A stretch of 44,250 bases of DNA from an uncultured Lachnoclostridium sp. (GCA_948330435.1 CAOJBY010000028.1:1-44250), one strand, 5' to 3'; positions 23,483 to 32,709 are shown, counted from the first letter of the stretch. A program made the numbers and translations. The notes: a model not told the origin generated them from the sequence alone.

Positions 23483-25705
23483 GTGATCAAGAAAAGGCCT
23501 TTGTGCACGACTGCACTGGTCATAGTGATTTTGCTGTTGCTTTTGCCCTCCGGGATTTGGATGAAAGAATCCGCCCTGGAGAGCAAAAGCCCGGCAAATG
23601 GTCTGATGGGGAAAATCTGTAGGATAGAACCCAGACCAGACGGACAGGCAGTCTATCTAAAATATTCTTCTTCTGATAAAGGAATGATTCTGATATACTT
23701 CGATGCCGAACAGTCATTTTCTATCGGCAATACCATACGAATGAACTCTCCATATCACATCTGGGAACCGGAAGCTCCCTCTAATCCAGGACAATTTGAT
23801 GCTCGGCTTTATTATCAAACACAGCGTGTTACCTGTCTGGTAAAGGGAAAAAGTGCCACATTATTAGATGATGGTTGCTTCTGGCCCGGAGAACTTTTGA
23901 GAAAGCTGAAAAAAGAACTGGGTTGCCGGTGTACGCAGCTGTTTGGAGAGGAACGAAGTGGTGTGCTGCGGGCCATGCTCCTGGGAGACAAAACCGAATT
24001 AGATGATAATACCAAAAATATTTATCAAAAAAGTGGCATGTCGCATCTTTTGGCTATCTCTGGTCTTCATATTTCTATTGTAGGAATGAGTTTCTATGGT
24101 TTTTTGCGAAAACGTGGAGTCTCTTATGAGATATCGGGAGGTGTTGGGCTTACTTTGGTAATTCTGTATGGGGCAATGACCGGGATGAGGATTTCCACGG
24201 TTCGTGCAGTGACTATGTTTGCTTTGGCAGTAATGGCAGATTTTTTGGGACGAAGCTATGATATGCTGAGTGCTTTGGCAACTGCAGCACTTCTTTTACT
24301 TTTGGAACAGCCTTTGTATGTTCGAAGTGCTTCTTTTCTGCTTTCTTTTGGAGCAGTTCTTGGAGTGGGATTGGTTTATCCGGCTATTCAAAGCCTTTTT
24401 GGTGTTTCGGGTAAATTGGGCAGGGCCTTTTTAGTCAGTTTATCTATTCAAATCTCAACACTTCCTCTGATTCAGTGGTTCTACTATGAATTTCCGGTTT
24501 ATTCTGTTTTCTTAAATTTGCTGGTGATTCCTCTTATGGGAGTTTTGATGTCGTGTGGAATTGCAGCTCTTGGAACCAGTTTTATTTCCTGGAGGATAGC
24601 AGGTATTCCGGCATTTGTATGCAGAGGAATCTTGTATGTTTATGAATGGCTGGGGGAAAAAACGCTTTGTCTTCCCAAAGCGGTGATTATCTGTGGGAAG
24701 CCGGAAATCTGGCAGATGCTTTTGTATTATGGAGGAATTGTAATTTTTGTAATCTGGTGCAGCCGGGAAAGGGAGAAAGAAAAGTGGAACAGATGTCTCC
24801 AGTCGGTAAAAGAAGGGCAATGTGTTCAAAAAGGAAAAAGAAGAAAAGAAAAGGAAGCAACAGTTATTGCGGCTATACTGCTTTGTGCCTGCTTTCATTT
24901 TCGCTTTCATAAAGGACTTTCCTTTACTATGCTGGACGTAGGGCAGGGAGATGGGCTGTTTTTTCGAACAGATGGGGGAACTACCTGTCTCATTGATGGA
25001 GGAAGCAGTGATATAAAACAGGTGGGAAGCTATCGCATTCTGCCTTTTTTAAAAGAACGGGGAGTTGGGACCTTGGATTATGTTATAGTAACCCACACAG
25101 ACAGAGATCACCTATCAGGAATTGAAGAATTACTGGAAAGGGCGGGAGCAGAGGAAGAAATTAAGGTTAATGCTTTATTGCTTTCGGAGCAGTCTTTAGA
25201 GGAGGAAGCGGGACTTAAGCTTAAGGAGTTGGCCAAGAGGGCAGGCATAGAAGTAAAAAGTATAAAAGCGGGAATGATTCTGGAGGATGAGGATACAAAA
25301 CTTGTCTGTCTGCATCCTGGGAAAGAAACGTACTATAGAGATAAAAATGCGGGTTCTCTGGTATTTCGCTTATCCTATGGTGATTTTTCTATACTTTTGA
25401 CAGGAGATCTGGAAGAAACAGGAGAAAGGGAAGTTTTGCAGCGGGAGAAAGAACTGTCCTGCAATATTCTGAAAGCCGGACATCATGGATCCCGATTTTC
25501 TACTACAGATGAGTGGCTTTGTGAGGTATGTCCCCAATTAACCTTGATTTCCTGCGGAAAGGATAATTCCTATGGACATCCACATGAAGAGACCCTTGAG
25601 CGTCTTAAGCATATGGGAAGCCAGGTCCTTGTAACCGTAGAGCAGGGAGCCATTACGGTCCAAAGTGATGGCAAGAACTTTCAGGTAGAGGGATTCTGCC
25701 ATTAA
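23483..25705 (+). CDS. comEC: DNA internalization-related competence protein ComEC/Rec2
   Basis: This is a 740-residue channel protein that carries single-stranded DNA through the membrane during transformation. An N-terminal DUF4131-like region with a membrane helix is followed by the Competence domain (MSHLLAISGLHISIVGM and many helices, about residues 180-430). A C-terminal metallo-beta-lactamase domain from about residue 480 has MLDVGQGDG, VTHTDRDHLSG and AGHHGSRFS. The linker near residues 430-460 is very rich in Lys, Arg and Glu. The start is a GTG at 23483, 4 bases after the GerMN gene, with a weak site. The last 4 bases overlap holA, which is convergent. Confidence 0.92.
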   Translation: MIKKRPLCTTALVIVILLLLLPSGIWMKESALESKSPANGLMGKICRIEPRPDGQAVYLKYSSSDKGMILIYFDAEQSFSIGNTIRMNSPYHIWEPEAPSNPGQFDARLYYQTQRVTCLVKGKSATLLDDGCFWPGELLRKLKKELGCRCTQLFGEERSGVLRAMLLGDKTELDDNTKNIYQKSGMSHLLAISGLHISIVGMSFYGFLRKRGVSYEISGGVGLTLVILYGAMTGMRISTVRAVTMFALAVMADFLGRSYDMLSALATAALLLLLEQPLYVRSASFLLSFGAVLGVGLVYPAIQSLFGVSGKLGRAFLVSLSIQISTLPLIQWFYYEFPVYSVFLNLLVIPLMGVLMSCGIAALGTSFISWRIAGIPAFVCRGILYVYEWLGEKTLCLPKAVIICGKPEIWQMLLYYGGIVIFVIWCSREREKEKWNRCLQSVKEGQCVQKGKRRKEKEATVIAAILLCACFHFRFHKGLSFTMLDVGQGDGLFFRTDGGTTCLIDGGSSDIKQVGSYRILPFLKERGVGTLDYVIVTHTDRDHLSGIEELLERAGAEEEIKVNALLLSEQSLEEEAGLKLKELAKRAGIEVKSIKAGMILEDEDTKLVCLHPGKETYYRDKNAGSLVFRLSYGDFSILLTGDLEETGEREVLQREKELSCNILKAGHHGSRFSTTDEWLCEVCPQLTLISCGKDNSYGHPHEETLERLKHMGSQVLVTVEQGAITVQSDGKNFQVEGFCH

Positions 25706-26697
25706 ACTGAATCTGTTGCGACACTGCTGTATTTTATAAGTAGGAGTTCCACGCTTAATACATCGTTCATCCGTCCGGTTGTCACGTCCTCCACGGCCTT
25801 TGCACAGTCTGCAAGGGCATCCTTAAGCTGTTTGTTGGTAAAGTTCCGGGCTTGTCCCATTAAGCGTCTGACAATAAAGGGGGCAAGTCCGGTTTTGGAG
25901 GCGATGGCGGGTTGATCGTATCCTTTGACCAACAGGCTTTTTATCAGGAGAAGCTGCTGAAACTGACGGGCAAGGAGGGATAGGATTCCCCTGGGAGACT
26001 CTTTCAGAGTCAGCAGATCGTAATAGAGTTCCAGAGCATGCTTTTGATTTTTTTCGGCAATGGCCCGGATCATATCAAAGATTCGATTGGTTGTTAAAAC
26101 CGTGCAGATCTCCTCCACATCCTGAGGGGTAATGGCATCTCTCCCATAAGTATAACTAAGGAGTTTTTCTAATTCTCTGGAAATATGCTCCATATCCGTA
26201 CCGGTTTTTTCCAGAAAAAGGTTGAGAGCAGATCTTGAAATCTGTTTGTCCTCTCGTTTTAGAATGCTCAGAATCCATTTGGTGAGAGTAGCCTCATCCT
26301 GAGTCTGAAATTCTGTCACTCGTCCCCTGTCTTTTACGGCCTTAAAGAGCCGGTTGCGTTTGTCTGCTGCTGCTTCTACAAAAATCAGACAGGTGGTATC
26401 AGGCATAGCGGGAAGATAGTCCGCCAACTTATCACACTTTGTTTTGAAAAATTCGCTGTTTTCTACAAGAATTACTCTACGGGGAGCAAAAAAGGGCAGA
26501 GTTTCTGCCAGATCAATAATCTCTTCCGGGCGAATGCTCTTTCCTTCAAAGTGAGATAGATTCATGGTATCCTGTGGATCAACCAGGGCGTTTTTTAAGC
26601 GATCCCGATATTGACTGCGAAGATAGGCTTCCTCACCATAGAGCAGATAGGAAGTCTTAAAGGCTTGATTTTTGATATCTTCGGCCAACATTTTCAT
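25702..26697 (-). CDS. holA: DNA polymerase III subunit delta
   Basis: This 331-residue clamp-loader subunit opens the sliding clamp for the replicative polymerase. It has the HolA opening KTSYLLYGEEAYLRSQY, the strand AETLPFFAPRRVILVENS, a region with ISRELEKLLSY, and the C-terminal LSLLARQFQQLLLIKSL segment. GGAGGAGGAG precedes the ATG by about 6 bases. It is convergent with comEC and follows rpsT in the same direction, beyond the rpsT terminator. comEC-holA-rpsT is a conserved neighbourhood in Firmicutes. Confidence 0.92.
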   Translation of the reverse strand: MKMLAEDIKNQAFKTSYLLYGEEAYLRSQYRDRLKNALVDPQDTMNLSHFEGKSIRPEEIIDLAETLPFFAPRRVILVENSEFFKTKCDKLADYLPAMPDTTCLIFVEAAADKRNRLFKAVKDRGRVTEFQTQDEATLTKWILSILKREDKQISRSALNLFLEKTGTDMEHISRELEKLLSYTYGRDAITPQDVEEICTVLTTNRIFDMIRAIAEKNQKHALELYYDLLTLKESPRGILSLLARQFQQLLLIKSLLVKGYDQPAIASKTGLAPFIVRRLMGQARNFTNKQLKDALADCAKAVEDVTTGRMNDVLSVELLLIKYSSVATDSV

Positions 26698-26762
26698 AGG
26701 ATGCTCCTCCTCCCCCGGTTCTCAGTGTATTCCCATACCTGGAAACTGTATGTTTCTTAGAA

Positions 26763-26797
26763 AAAAGACGCCCAACTGACGGTATTGGGCGTCTTTT
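26763..26797 (-). terminator. rpsT terminator (symmetrical)
   Basis: AAAAGACGCCCAA (26763-26775) and its complement (26785-26797) form a 13-bp stem with a 9-base loop. T residues flank it on both strands. It lies 20 bases after the rpsT stop codon, so holA needs its own promoter or read-through. Confidence 0.85.
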
Positions 26798-26816
26798 AAA
26801 TATCGTAAATCCAAAA

Positions 26817-27080
26817 TTAAGCGATGCTGTTTACAGCCTTGGTTAAACGAGAGATCTTTCTGGAAGTTGTATTCTTATGATAAACTCCCTTTGAAGTCGC
26901 CTTGTTCATGGTTGCGATAGCAGCTCTAAGATTTGCCTTTGCAGTCTCAACGTCCTTTGCGGCAATAGCGGCATCTACTTTCTTAATAGCGGTTTTAACC
27001 TCAGATTTGATTGCCTTATTTCTTGCGGCTCTTGTCTCAGCTACCAGAATTCTCTTTTTTGCGGACTTAATATTAGCCAA
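26817..27080 (-). CDS. rpsT: 30S ribosomal protein S20
   Basis: This is an 87-residue, very basic ribosomal protein that binds 16S rRNA. It has the normal S20 form: ANIKSAKKRI at the N-terminus, long helices rich in Ala and Lys, and NTTSRKISRLTKAVN near the end. The start is a TTG at 27080, with GGAGGT 7 bases upstream. E. coli rpsT also begins at UUG and this weak codon is part of its self-control, so similar feedback may occur here (inference). The leader is about 120 bases long. Confidence 0.96.
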   Translation of the reverse strand: MANIKSAKKRILVAETRAARNKAIKSEVKTAIKKVDAAIAAKDVETAKANLRAAIATMNKATSKGVYHKNTTSRKISRLTKAVNSIA

Positions 27081-27205
27081 TCCGTACACCTCCAAATCAT
27101 TTATTTCATTTTATCTTTAACTTATCTGTACATGCTCTGTGAAAGCCGGACACGGACGTCTTAACAAAACATGTCATTGTTTGGTCCACCCAAACATACT
27201 CATTT

Positions 27206-27234
27206 ATTTTATGCCAGGAAAGACATTCTGTCAA
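27206..27234 (-). promoter_or_regulatory. rpsT promoter
   Basis: On the minus strand TTGACA (27229-27234), a 17-base spacer and TAAAAT (27206-27211) are seen. The leader of about 120 bases to the TTG start has a small hairpin near its 5' end (GTTTGG with CCAAAC, 27179-27195), a possible site for S20 autoregulation. The stretch 27081-27410 holds this leader, this promoter and a family 1 element; no further gene was seen in it. Confidence 0.65.
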
Positions 27235-27274
27235 TACATAATTCCCAAAAAATAAGAGAAAAATAGGATTAAAA

Positions 27275-27403
27275 GGTAAAGTCGCAAAGGCACACGAGAG
27301 GAACTTTCATGAGTGTCCTTTCGAATGAAAGTTTCTCTCATTACATGTGTGCCAAAGTGACTTTACCCTTTAGTACTGTTGCGTAGCAACTTTATTTAGG
27401 AGG
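27275..27403 (+). repeat. Family 1 leader element, complete copy A (before gpr)
   Basis: A palindrome spans 27275-27367: GGTAAAGTC pairs with GACTTTACC, GGCACAC with GTGTGCC, and the central arms AACTTTCAT with ATGAAAGTT. It is followed by CTTTAGTACT, a short hairpin GTTGC-gta-GCAAC (27378-27390), a T-rich run and TAGGAGG, which is the gpr ribosome binding site. The same layout occurs at 32705, 36345 and 43918. Confidence 0.9.
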
Positions 27404-27410
27404 AAGAGAG

Positions 27411-28268
27411 ATGGAACGATTTCAGGTTCGGACAGACTTGGCTTTGGAGGCAAGGGAGAGCTTTGAGGAAGACGGAGTGGAGATTCGGGGAGTGGCCATT
27501 GAGGAGTCCTATGATGAGGAGCGTGACATTCGGGTTACCCGGGTATGTATTGAGACGGAAAACGGAGCAAGGGCTATGGGTAAGCCGGTGGGTACTTATC
27601 TTACCTTGGAGGCACCCAGACTTTCGGAGCCAGATGAGGGGTATCACAGAGAGGTCTCCAGGAAACTTGCGGAGGAATTAAAAAAGCTTCTTGGAACAGA
27701 GGAGGAAAAATCCGTGCTTGTGGTAGGGCTTGGCAATCGGGAGGTGACTCCGGATGCTCTGGGGCCGGAAGCGGTGAATCATCTGATGATCACTAGGCAT
27801 GTAGTTCGGGAATATGGAAAAGCGGCTCTTGGAAAAGAAAAGGTGCATCTGGTAAGTGGAATTGTGCCGGGAGTCATGGCTCAGACGGGAATGGAGACTT
27901 TTGAGATCATCAAAGGAATTATTGATGAGACTACACCGGATGTAGTAGTGGCTATTGACGCACTGGCGGCCAGAAGCACCAAACGTCTGAATCGAACCAT
28001 TCAGCTCTCAGACGCCGGGATTCATCCGGGATCTGGTGTGGGTAACCATCGTAACAGCCTGACTAAGGAGAGCCTTGGGATTCCCATTGTTGCTATTGGT
28101 GTGCCTACGGTAGTGGATGCAGCTACCATTATTTACGATGCTACCGGCGATCGCAATGCCATTTCTCCCAACCTCAATGGAATGTTTGTGACACCCAAAG
28201 ACATTGATGAGACAATAAGGCGTTTAAGCTTTACCATTTCCGAGGCATTGAATATTGCACTGGCATAA
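27411..28268 (+). CDS. gpr: GPR endopeptidase, germination protease
   Basis: This 285-residue spore protease (family A25) degrades small acid-soluble spore proteins when spores germinate. The N-terminus MERFQVRTDLALEARE holds the TDLALE segment at which the zymogen is processed in Bacillus. Further blocks are VVGLGNREVTPDALGP, SGIVPGVMAQTGMET, VVAIDALAARS and IGVPTVVDAATI. The start is fixed by TAGGAGGAAGAGAG, whose first half is the end of a family 1 element. spoIIP follows 47 bases later. In Bacillus gpr is under forespore sigma factors; no clear sigma-G promoter was identified here. Confidence 0.95.
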   Translation: MERFQVRTDLALEARESFEEDGVEIRGVAIEESYDEERDIRVTRVCIETENGARAMGKPVGTYLTLEAPRLSEPDEGYHREVSRKLAEELKKLLGTEEEKSVLVVGLGNREVTPDALGPEAVNHLMITRHVVREYGKAALGKEKVHLVSGIVPGVMAQTGMETFEIIKGIIDETTPDVVVAIDALAARSTKRLNRTIQLSDAGIHPGSGVGNHRNSLTKESLGIPIVAIGVPTVVDAATIIYDATGDRNAISPNLNGMFVTPKDIDETIRRLSFTISEALNIALA

Positions 28269-28315
28269 GCAGGCCCTTTTTCGAATATATTAAATCGAAC
28301 ATGGGGTGATTGGAA

Positions 28316-29590
28316 ATGAGCCGTCTGCATAAGGTATTGAATGCAATTGTATGGGTAATGATAGGTGTATTGGGAATCTATATTCTCGGCTATGGAATGA
28401 AGGGGCAGTCTTTTACAAAGGCTGCCTATGCTTGTGCGAAGGCTTTGACGGGCAGTGAAGGGGGCATTCGAAGGGCGGCGGAAAAAACCTTGTATCCCGG
28501 ACTTGCCTATGTGGCAGGGGACCGGGATCCTTCCTACAGCTTTGAAGAATTTTTAATCAGAAAGGCCGCCCAGTTATTTCCCATGTATACTTATCTGGAT
28601 GAAAGGGAGATATATGAAACAGAGATTGAAAGCCAGGCTGCTTATGACATTTTGGTGGAGGGTGGCGTTCATGATGAAAATGAGATTGATGAGCGGACCG
28701 GTGAGGCTTTTGATCTGGCAGAGAAGATGGAGGAGGAAAATCTCAAGATCATAGAAGAGCAGGATCTGGTACAAGAAGACCCGGAAGGAGAAGTTCCGGG
28801 AGCTCAGTATACGGCGGAGCAGTTGACGGATTTTGATTTCCTAAAAAATAATTTTTACATTGTGGAAAATAATACGGATATCAGTTCAGAGGTACTGAAT
28901 GGGGAAAAGCTTTTGAATAAGGATATGAGGATCCAAACGGACAGCGGAGAGCCGCAGATTCTGATTTATCACACCCATTCTCAGGAAGGCTTTGTAGATT
29001 CTGTGGCTGGCGATAACAGTACTACTATTGTAGGAGTGGGGGACTATTTGACAGAACTTTTGCAGGAAGATTATGGCTATAACGTGATACATAACAGGAA
29101 TGTCTATGATTTTATTGATGGAGAACTGGACCGGAATCGTGCCTATGCACTGGCGGAGGAGGACGTAAAGCGGATTTTGGAAGAAAATCCGTCCATTGAG
29201 GTGATTATTGATCTTCACAGAGACGGTGTGAAGGAAGAGACCCATTTGGTGACGGAGGTGAACGGGAAACCTACCGCACAATTTATGTTTTTTAACGGTT
29301 TGAGTTACAGTAAGCGAAACGGTGTGATTGATTACCTGCCCAATCCGTATATTGAAGATAACCTGGCCTTGTCCCTGCAGCTTAAGCTGGCCAGCGAGCA
29401 GTATTATCCGGGGCTTAGCAGGAGAATCTACCTGAAAAGCCTGCGGTATAATCTGCATCTGAGACCCAAATGCCTGTTGGTGGAGGCGGGAGCACAGACC
29501 AATACCCTGGAAGAGATGATGAATGCCATGGAACCTCTGGCTTTTGTACTGCACCAGGTTCTGGGAGGGGGAGAAATCATGGAAGAGTAA
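28316..29590 (+). CDS. spoIIP: Stage II sporulation protein P
   Basis: This 424-residue peptidoglycan amidase and endopeptidase is needed for membrane movement during engulfment. One N-terminal membrane helix (VLNAIVWVMIGVLGIYILGYG) is followed by a long acidic linker (about residues 80-190). The catalytic domain has ILIYHTHSQEGF, VIIDLHRDGV and LLVEAGAQTNTLEEM, which hold the zinc ligands and catalytic Glu of the amidase_3-like fold. The ATG at 28316 follows GGGGTGATT. It acts outside the membrane with SpoIID and SpoIIM, which are not in this window. A terminator follows at 29643. Confidence 0.94.
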   Translation: MSRLHKVLNAIVWVMIGVLGIYILGYGMKGQSFTKAAYACAKALTGSEGGIRRAAEKTLYPGLAYVAGDRDPSYSFEEFLIRKAAQLFPMYTYLDEREIYETEIESQAAYDILVEGGVHDENEIDERTGEAFDLAEKMEEENLKIIEEQDLVQEDPEGEVPGAQYTAEQLTDFDFLKNNFYIVENNTDISSEVLNGEKLLNKDMRIQTDSGEPQILIYHTHSQEGFVDSVAGDNSTTIVGVGDYLTELLQEDYGYNVIHNRNVYDFIDGELDRNRAYALAEEDVKRILEENPSIEVIIDLHRDGVKEETHLVTEVNGKPTAQFMFFNGLSYSKRNGVIDYLPNPYIEDNLALSLQLKLASEQYYPGLSRRIYLKSLRYNLHLRPKCLLVEAGAQTNTLEEMMNAMEPLAFVLHQVLGGGEIMEE

Positions 29591-29613
29591 AAAGGATGAC
29601 ATTCGAAAAGAAT

Positions 29614-29642
29614 TTTACATTTTTTCCTGTTTATGCTATACT
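29614..29642 (+). promoter_or_regulatory. lepA promoter
   Basis: TTTACA (29614-29619), a 17-base spacer and TATACT (29637-29642) preceded by TGC (extended -10) are seen. Transcription would start near 29649, inside the left arm of the following hairpin. Confidence 0.6.
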
Positions 29643-29695
29643 ACCCTCGATTGACAAGCAATAAGAAATCCTTGCCGGTCGAGGGTGTTTTCTTA
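29643..29695 (+). terminator. Terminator of the gpr-spoIIP unit, overlapping the lepA start site
   Basis: ACCCTCGA (29643-29650) pairs with TCGAGGGT (29679-29686). An inner CAAG-CTTG stem (29655-29658 with 29671-29674) lies behind a 4-by-4 internal loop, and TGTTTTCTT follows. Transcripts from spoIIP contain the whole hairpin. Transcripts from the lepA promoter would lack most of the left arm and so escape it. Confidence 0.6.
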
Positions 29696-29750
29696 TACGA
29701 AGATCTTTTCAGTCAGGATTCTTTTTAATAGAAATATGGAGGAACATTTG

Positions 29751-31565
29751 ATGGCGTCTATGGACCAGAGTAAAATTAGAAATTTCTGTATCATTGCACA
29801 CATTGATCACGGCAAGTCTACCCTGGCAGACCGAATCATTGAGATGACGGGACTTTTGACCAGCCGGGAGATGCAGGCCCAGGTGCTGGATAATATGGAT
29901 TTGGAGCGAGAGAGGGGCATTACAATCAAGGCCCAGACAGTGCGTACCGTATATAAAGCAAAAAACGGTGAGGAATATATTTTTAACCTAATCGATACGC
30001 CGGGACATGTGGACTTCAACTATGAGGTATCCAGAAGCCTGGCGGCCTGTGACGGGGCGGTCCTGGTGGTGGATGCGGCCCAGGGGATCGAGGCTCAGAC
30101 ACTGGCCAATGTATACCTGGCTCTGGATCATGACCTGGACGTGGTTCCGGTTATTAATAAGATTGATCTGCCCAGTGCGGAGCCGCAGCGGGTTATAGAC
30201 GAGATCGAGGACGTGATCGGCATCGAGGCTCAGGATGCACCCCAGATCTCCGCCAAGACGGGACAGAATGTGGAGGATGTGTTGGAAGCCATTGTAGAGA
30301 GGATTCCGGCGCCCGCAGGAGATGGGCAGGCTCCCCTGCAGGCTTTGATTTTTGATTCCCTGTATGATTCCTATAAAGGCGTGATTGTATTCTGCCGAAT
30401 CAAGGAGGGTACGGTAAAAAGAGGTACGCCCATCCGTATGATGGCTACGGGTGCCGAGGCGGATGTGGTAGAGGTAGGCTATTTTGGTGCCGGACAGTTC
30501 ATTCCCTGTGAGGAATTATCCGCAGGCATGGTAGGCTATCTGACGGCAAGTATTAAGAATGTAAAGGACACTCGTGTGGGTGATACCATTACCAACAGGG
30601 AGAATCCCTGCAAAGATCCGCTGCCGGGTTATAAGAAAGTGCTTCCTATGGTATACTGCGGCATGTATCCGGCGGACGGGGCCAAGTACCCGGATCTTCG
30701 GGATGCACTTGAGAAGCTTAAGCTCAATGATGCTTCCCTGCAGTTTGAGCCGGAGACTTCCATTGCTTTGGGCTTTGGCTTTCGATGCGGTTTCCTGGGA
30801 CTTCTGCATCTGGAGATTATTCAGGAGCGTCTGGAGCGTGAATATGGTCTTGACCTGGTAACCACGGCTCCCGGCGTTATCTACAAGGTTCACCGGACAA
30901 ACGGTGAAGTGATTGAGCTGACCAATCCCTCCAACCTGCCGGATCCGGCGGAGATTGAATACATGGAGGAGCCTATGGTCAGTGCGGAGATCATGGTAAC
31001 TACGGAATTTATCGGCTCCATTATGGAACTGTGTCAGGAGCGAAGAGGTATTTATCTGGGAATGGAATATATGGAGGAAACCCGGGCACTGCTAAAGTAT
31101 GAGCTTCCTCTAAACGAGATTATCTACGACTTCTTTGATGCACTGAAGTCACGTTCCCGGGGTTACGCTTCCTTTGATTATGATATGAAAGGCTATGTGC
31201 AGGCAGAGCTGGTGAAGCTTGACATTCTGATTAACAAGGAAGAGGTGGATGCCCTGTCTTTCATAGTTCACAGCAGCACGGCCTACGAGCGTGGGCGGAA
31301 GATGTGCGAGAAGCTGAAAGAAGAGATTCCAAGGCATCTCTTTGAGATTCCCATTCAGGCGGCTGTGGGCAGCAAGATTATCGCCAGGGAGACGGTAAAG
31401 GCCATGCGCAAAGACGTATTGGCAAAGTGCTATGGCGGCGATATTACCCGGAAGAAGAAGCTTCTGGAGAAGCAGAAAGAGGGAAAGAAGCGAATGCGTC
31501 AGATAGGCAATGTGGAGATTCCCCAGAAAGCCTTTATGAGCGTGTTAAAGCTGGATGACAAGTAG
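29751..31565 (+). CDS. lepA: Elongation factor 4 (LepA), ribosome back-translocase GTPase
   Basis: This 604-residue translational GTPase binds ribosomes under stress. G motifs are AHIDHGKST, the switch region ERERGITIKAQTV, DTPGHVDFNYEV and NKIDLPSA. The LepA-specific C-terminal domain is present, with the SRGYASFDYDMKGY block and the basic tail GGDITRKKKLLEKQKEGKKRM. GGAGG is about 8 bases before the ATG at 29751. It is followed 13 bases later by hemW, the usual partner in Firmicutes. Confidence 0.97.
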   Translation: MASMDQSKIRNFCIIAHIDHGKSTLADRIIEMTGLLTSREMQAQVLDNMDLERERGITIKAQTVRTVYKAKNGEEYIFNLIDTPGHVDFNYEVSRSLAACDGAVLVVDAAQGIEAQTLANVYLALDHDLDVVPVINKIDLPSAEPQRVIDEIEDVIGIEAQDAPQISAKTGQNVEDVLEAIVERIPAPAGDGQAPLQALIFDSLYDSYKGVIVFCRIKEGTVKRGTPIRMMATGAEADVVEVGYFGAGQFIPCEELSAGMVGYLTASIKNVKDTRVGDTITNRENPCKDPLPGYKKVLPMVYCGMYPADGAKYPDLRDALEKLKLNDASLQFEPETSIALGFGFRCGFLGLLHLEIIQERLEREYGLDLVTTAPGVIYKVHRTNGEVIELTNPSNLPDPAEIEYMEEPMVSAEIMVTTEFIGSIMELCQERRGIYLGMEYMEETRALLKYELPLNEIIYDFFDALKSRSRGYASFDYDMKGYVQAELVKLDILINKEEVDALSFIVHSSTAYERGRKMCEKLKEEIPRHLFEIPIQAAVGSKIIARETVKAMRKDVLAKCYGGDITRKKKLLEKQKEGKKRMRQIGNVEIPQKAFMSVLKLDDK

Positions 31566-31578
31566 TTGACGGAGATGT

Positions 31579-32709
31579 ATGGTGGATTGTGCAGAATTAG
31601 AAATTTACATCCATATCCCTTTTTGTGTACAAAAATGTGGTTACTGTGATTTCCTTTCGGTACCGGCAGACAAGGTGGTGCGGGAACAGTATATAGAAGC
31701 TTTAACAGAAGAGATTCGGCAGCAAGAATCTATGGGATTCCGGTATAAAGTTACTTCTATATTTATCGGAGGGGGAACGCCCTCTATATTGGAGGGGCCG
31801 CAGACTGGAGAACTTCTTAAGGAGATACAGAAGCATTTTATCGTGGGAGCAGATGCGGAGATTACGGTAGAGTGCAATCCGGGGACGCTTACAGAGGACA
31901 AGCTTTCCTGCTATCGGCAGTCTGGTGTCAACCGCCTGAGCCTGGGACTTCAATCAGCAGATAACCGGGAACTGAAAATGCTTGGACGGATTCACACTTA
32001 TGAAGATTTTTTGGAAAGTTTTTTCCTGGCACGTAAGCTTGGCTTTAACAATCTGAATGTGGATCTGATGTCCGCACTTCCGGGTCAGACCAGGGAAAGC
32101 TGGCAGGAAACCCTGCGTCAGGTGTTAACACTTAATCCGGAGCATATATCAGCCTACAGTCTGATCATTGAGGAAAATACACCTTTCTATGAGCGTTTCA
32201 GTCCGGTAGGACGGGAGGAATACTTGCTGCCGGATGAGGATACGGAACGGCAAATGTATTATGATACCAGAGATATACTGGAAACTGCCGGATACGAACG
32301 TTATGAGATATCCAACTACGCAAAGCCCGGTTTTGCCTGCCGTCATAATCTGGGTTATTGGGAGCGAAAGGAGTATTTGGGGCTGGGACTCGGAGCTTCC
32401 TCCCTGATAAAGGGTGTGCGGTATCAGAATCACAGGAGCCTTTCTGCGTACCTGGCAGGGGATTACGCCCATGAGGAGGTGCAAAAGCTTACCAGGCAGG
32501 AGGAACAGGAAGAGATCATGTTTCTGGGACTTCGAAAGACAGAGGGAATACTGCTGACGGAGGAACTTTTGGAGGTTTATAAAGAGACGCTGGAAAGACT
32601 TAAGAAACAGGGGCTTCTCTTTCGGGAGGGCAATCGCATCCGGCTGACGGATTTGGGAATTGATGTGAGCAATTATGCGTTGGCGGAATTTTTGCAGGAT
32701 GAGAGGTAA
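31579..32709 (+). CDS. hemW: Radical SAM heme chaperone HemW
   Basis: This is a 376-residue radical SAM protein of the HemW/HemN-like family, thought to hand heme to respiratory or other enzymes; older annotations call it oxygen-independent coproporphyrinogen oxidase. The iron-sulfur cluster motif CVQKCGYC is at residues 16-23, followed by GGGTPS, the LGLQSADNRELK block and ISAYSLIIEENTPF. GGAG lies about 7 bases before the ATG. Its TAA stop (32707-32709) lies inside the family 1 element copy B. In many Firmicutes hrcA-grpE-dnaK follow hemW; here they do not. Confidence 0.93.
   Translation: MVDCAELEIYIHIPFCVQKCGYCDFLSVPADKVVREQYIEALTEEIRQQESMGFRYKVTSIFIGGGTPSILEGPQTGELLKEIQKHFIVGADAEITVECNPGTLTEDKLSCYRQSGVNRLSLGLQSADNRELKMLGRIHTYEDFLESFFLARKLGFNNLNVDLMSALPGQTRESWQETLRQVLTLNPEHISAYSLIIEENTPFYERFSPVGREEYLLPDEDTERQMYYDTRDILETAGYERYEISNYAKPGFACRHNLGYWERKEYLGLGLGASSLIKGVRYQNHRSLSAYLAGDYAHEEVQKLTRQEEQEEIMFLGLRKTEGILLTEELLEVYKETLERLKKQGLLFREGNRIRLTDLGIDVSNYALAEFLQDER

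Noticed and set aside
27275..27403. Family 1 element as an ordinary terminator of an upstream gene
   Set aside because: In copy A no plus-strand gene lies upstream, and the conserved part extends to the next gene's ribosome binding site.
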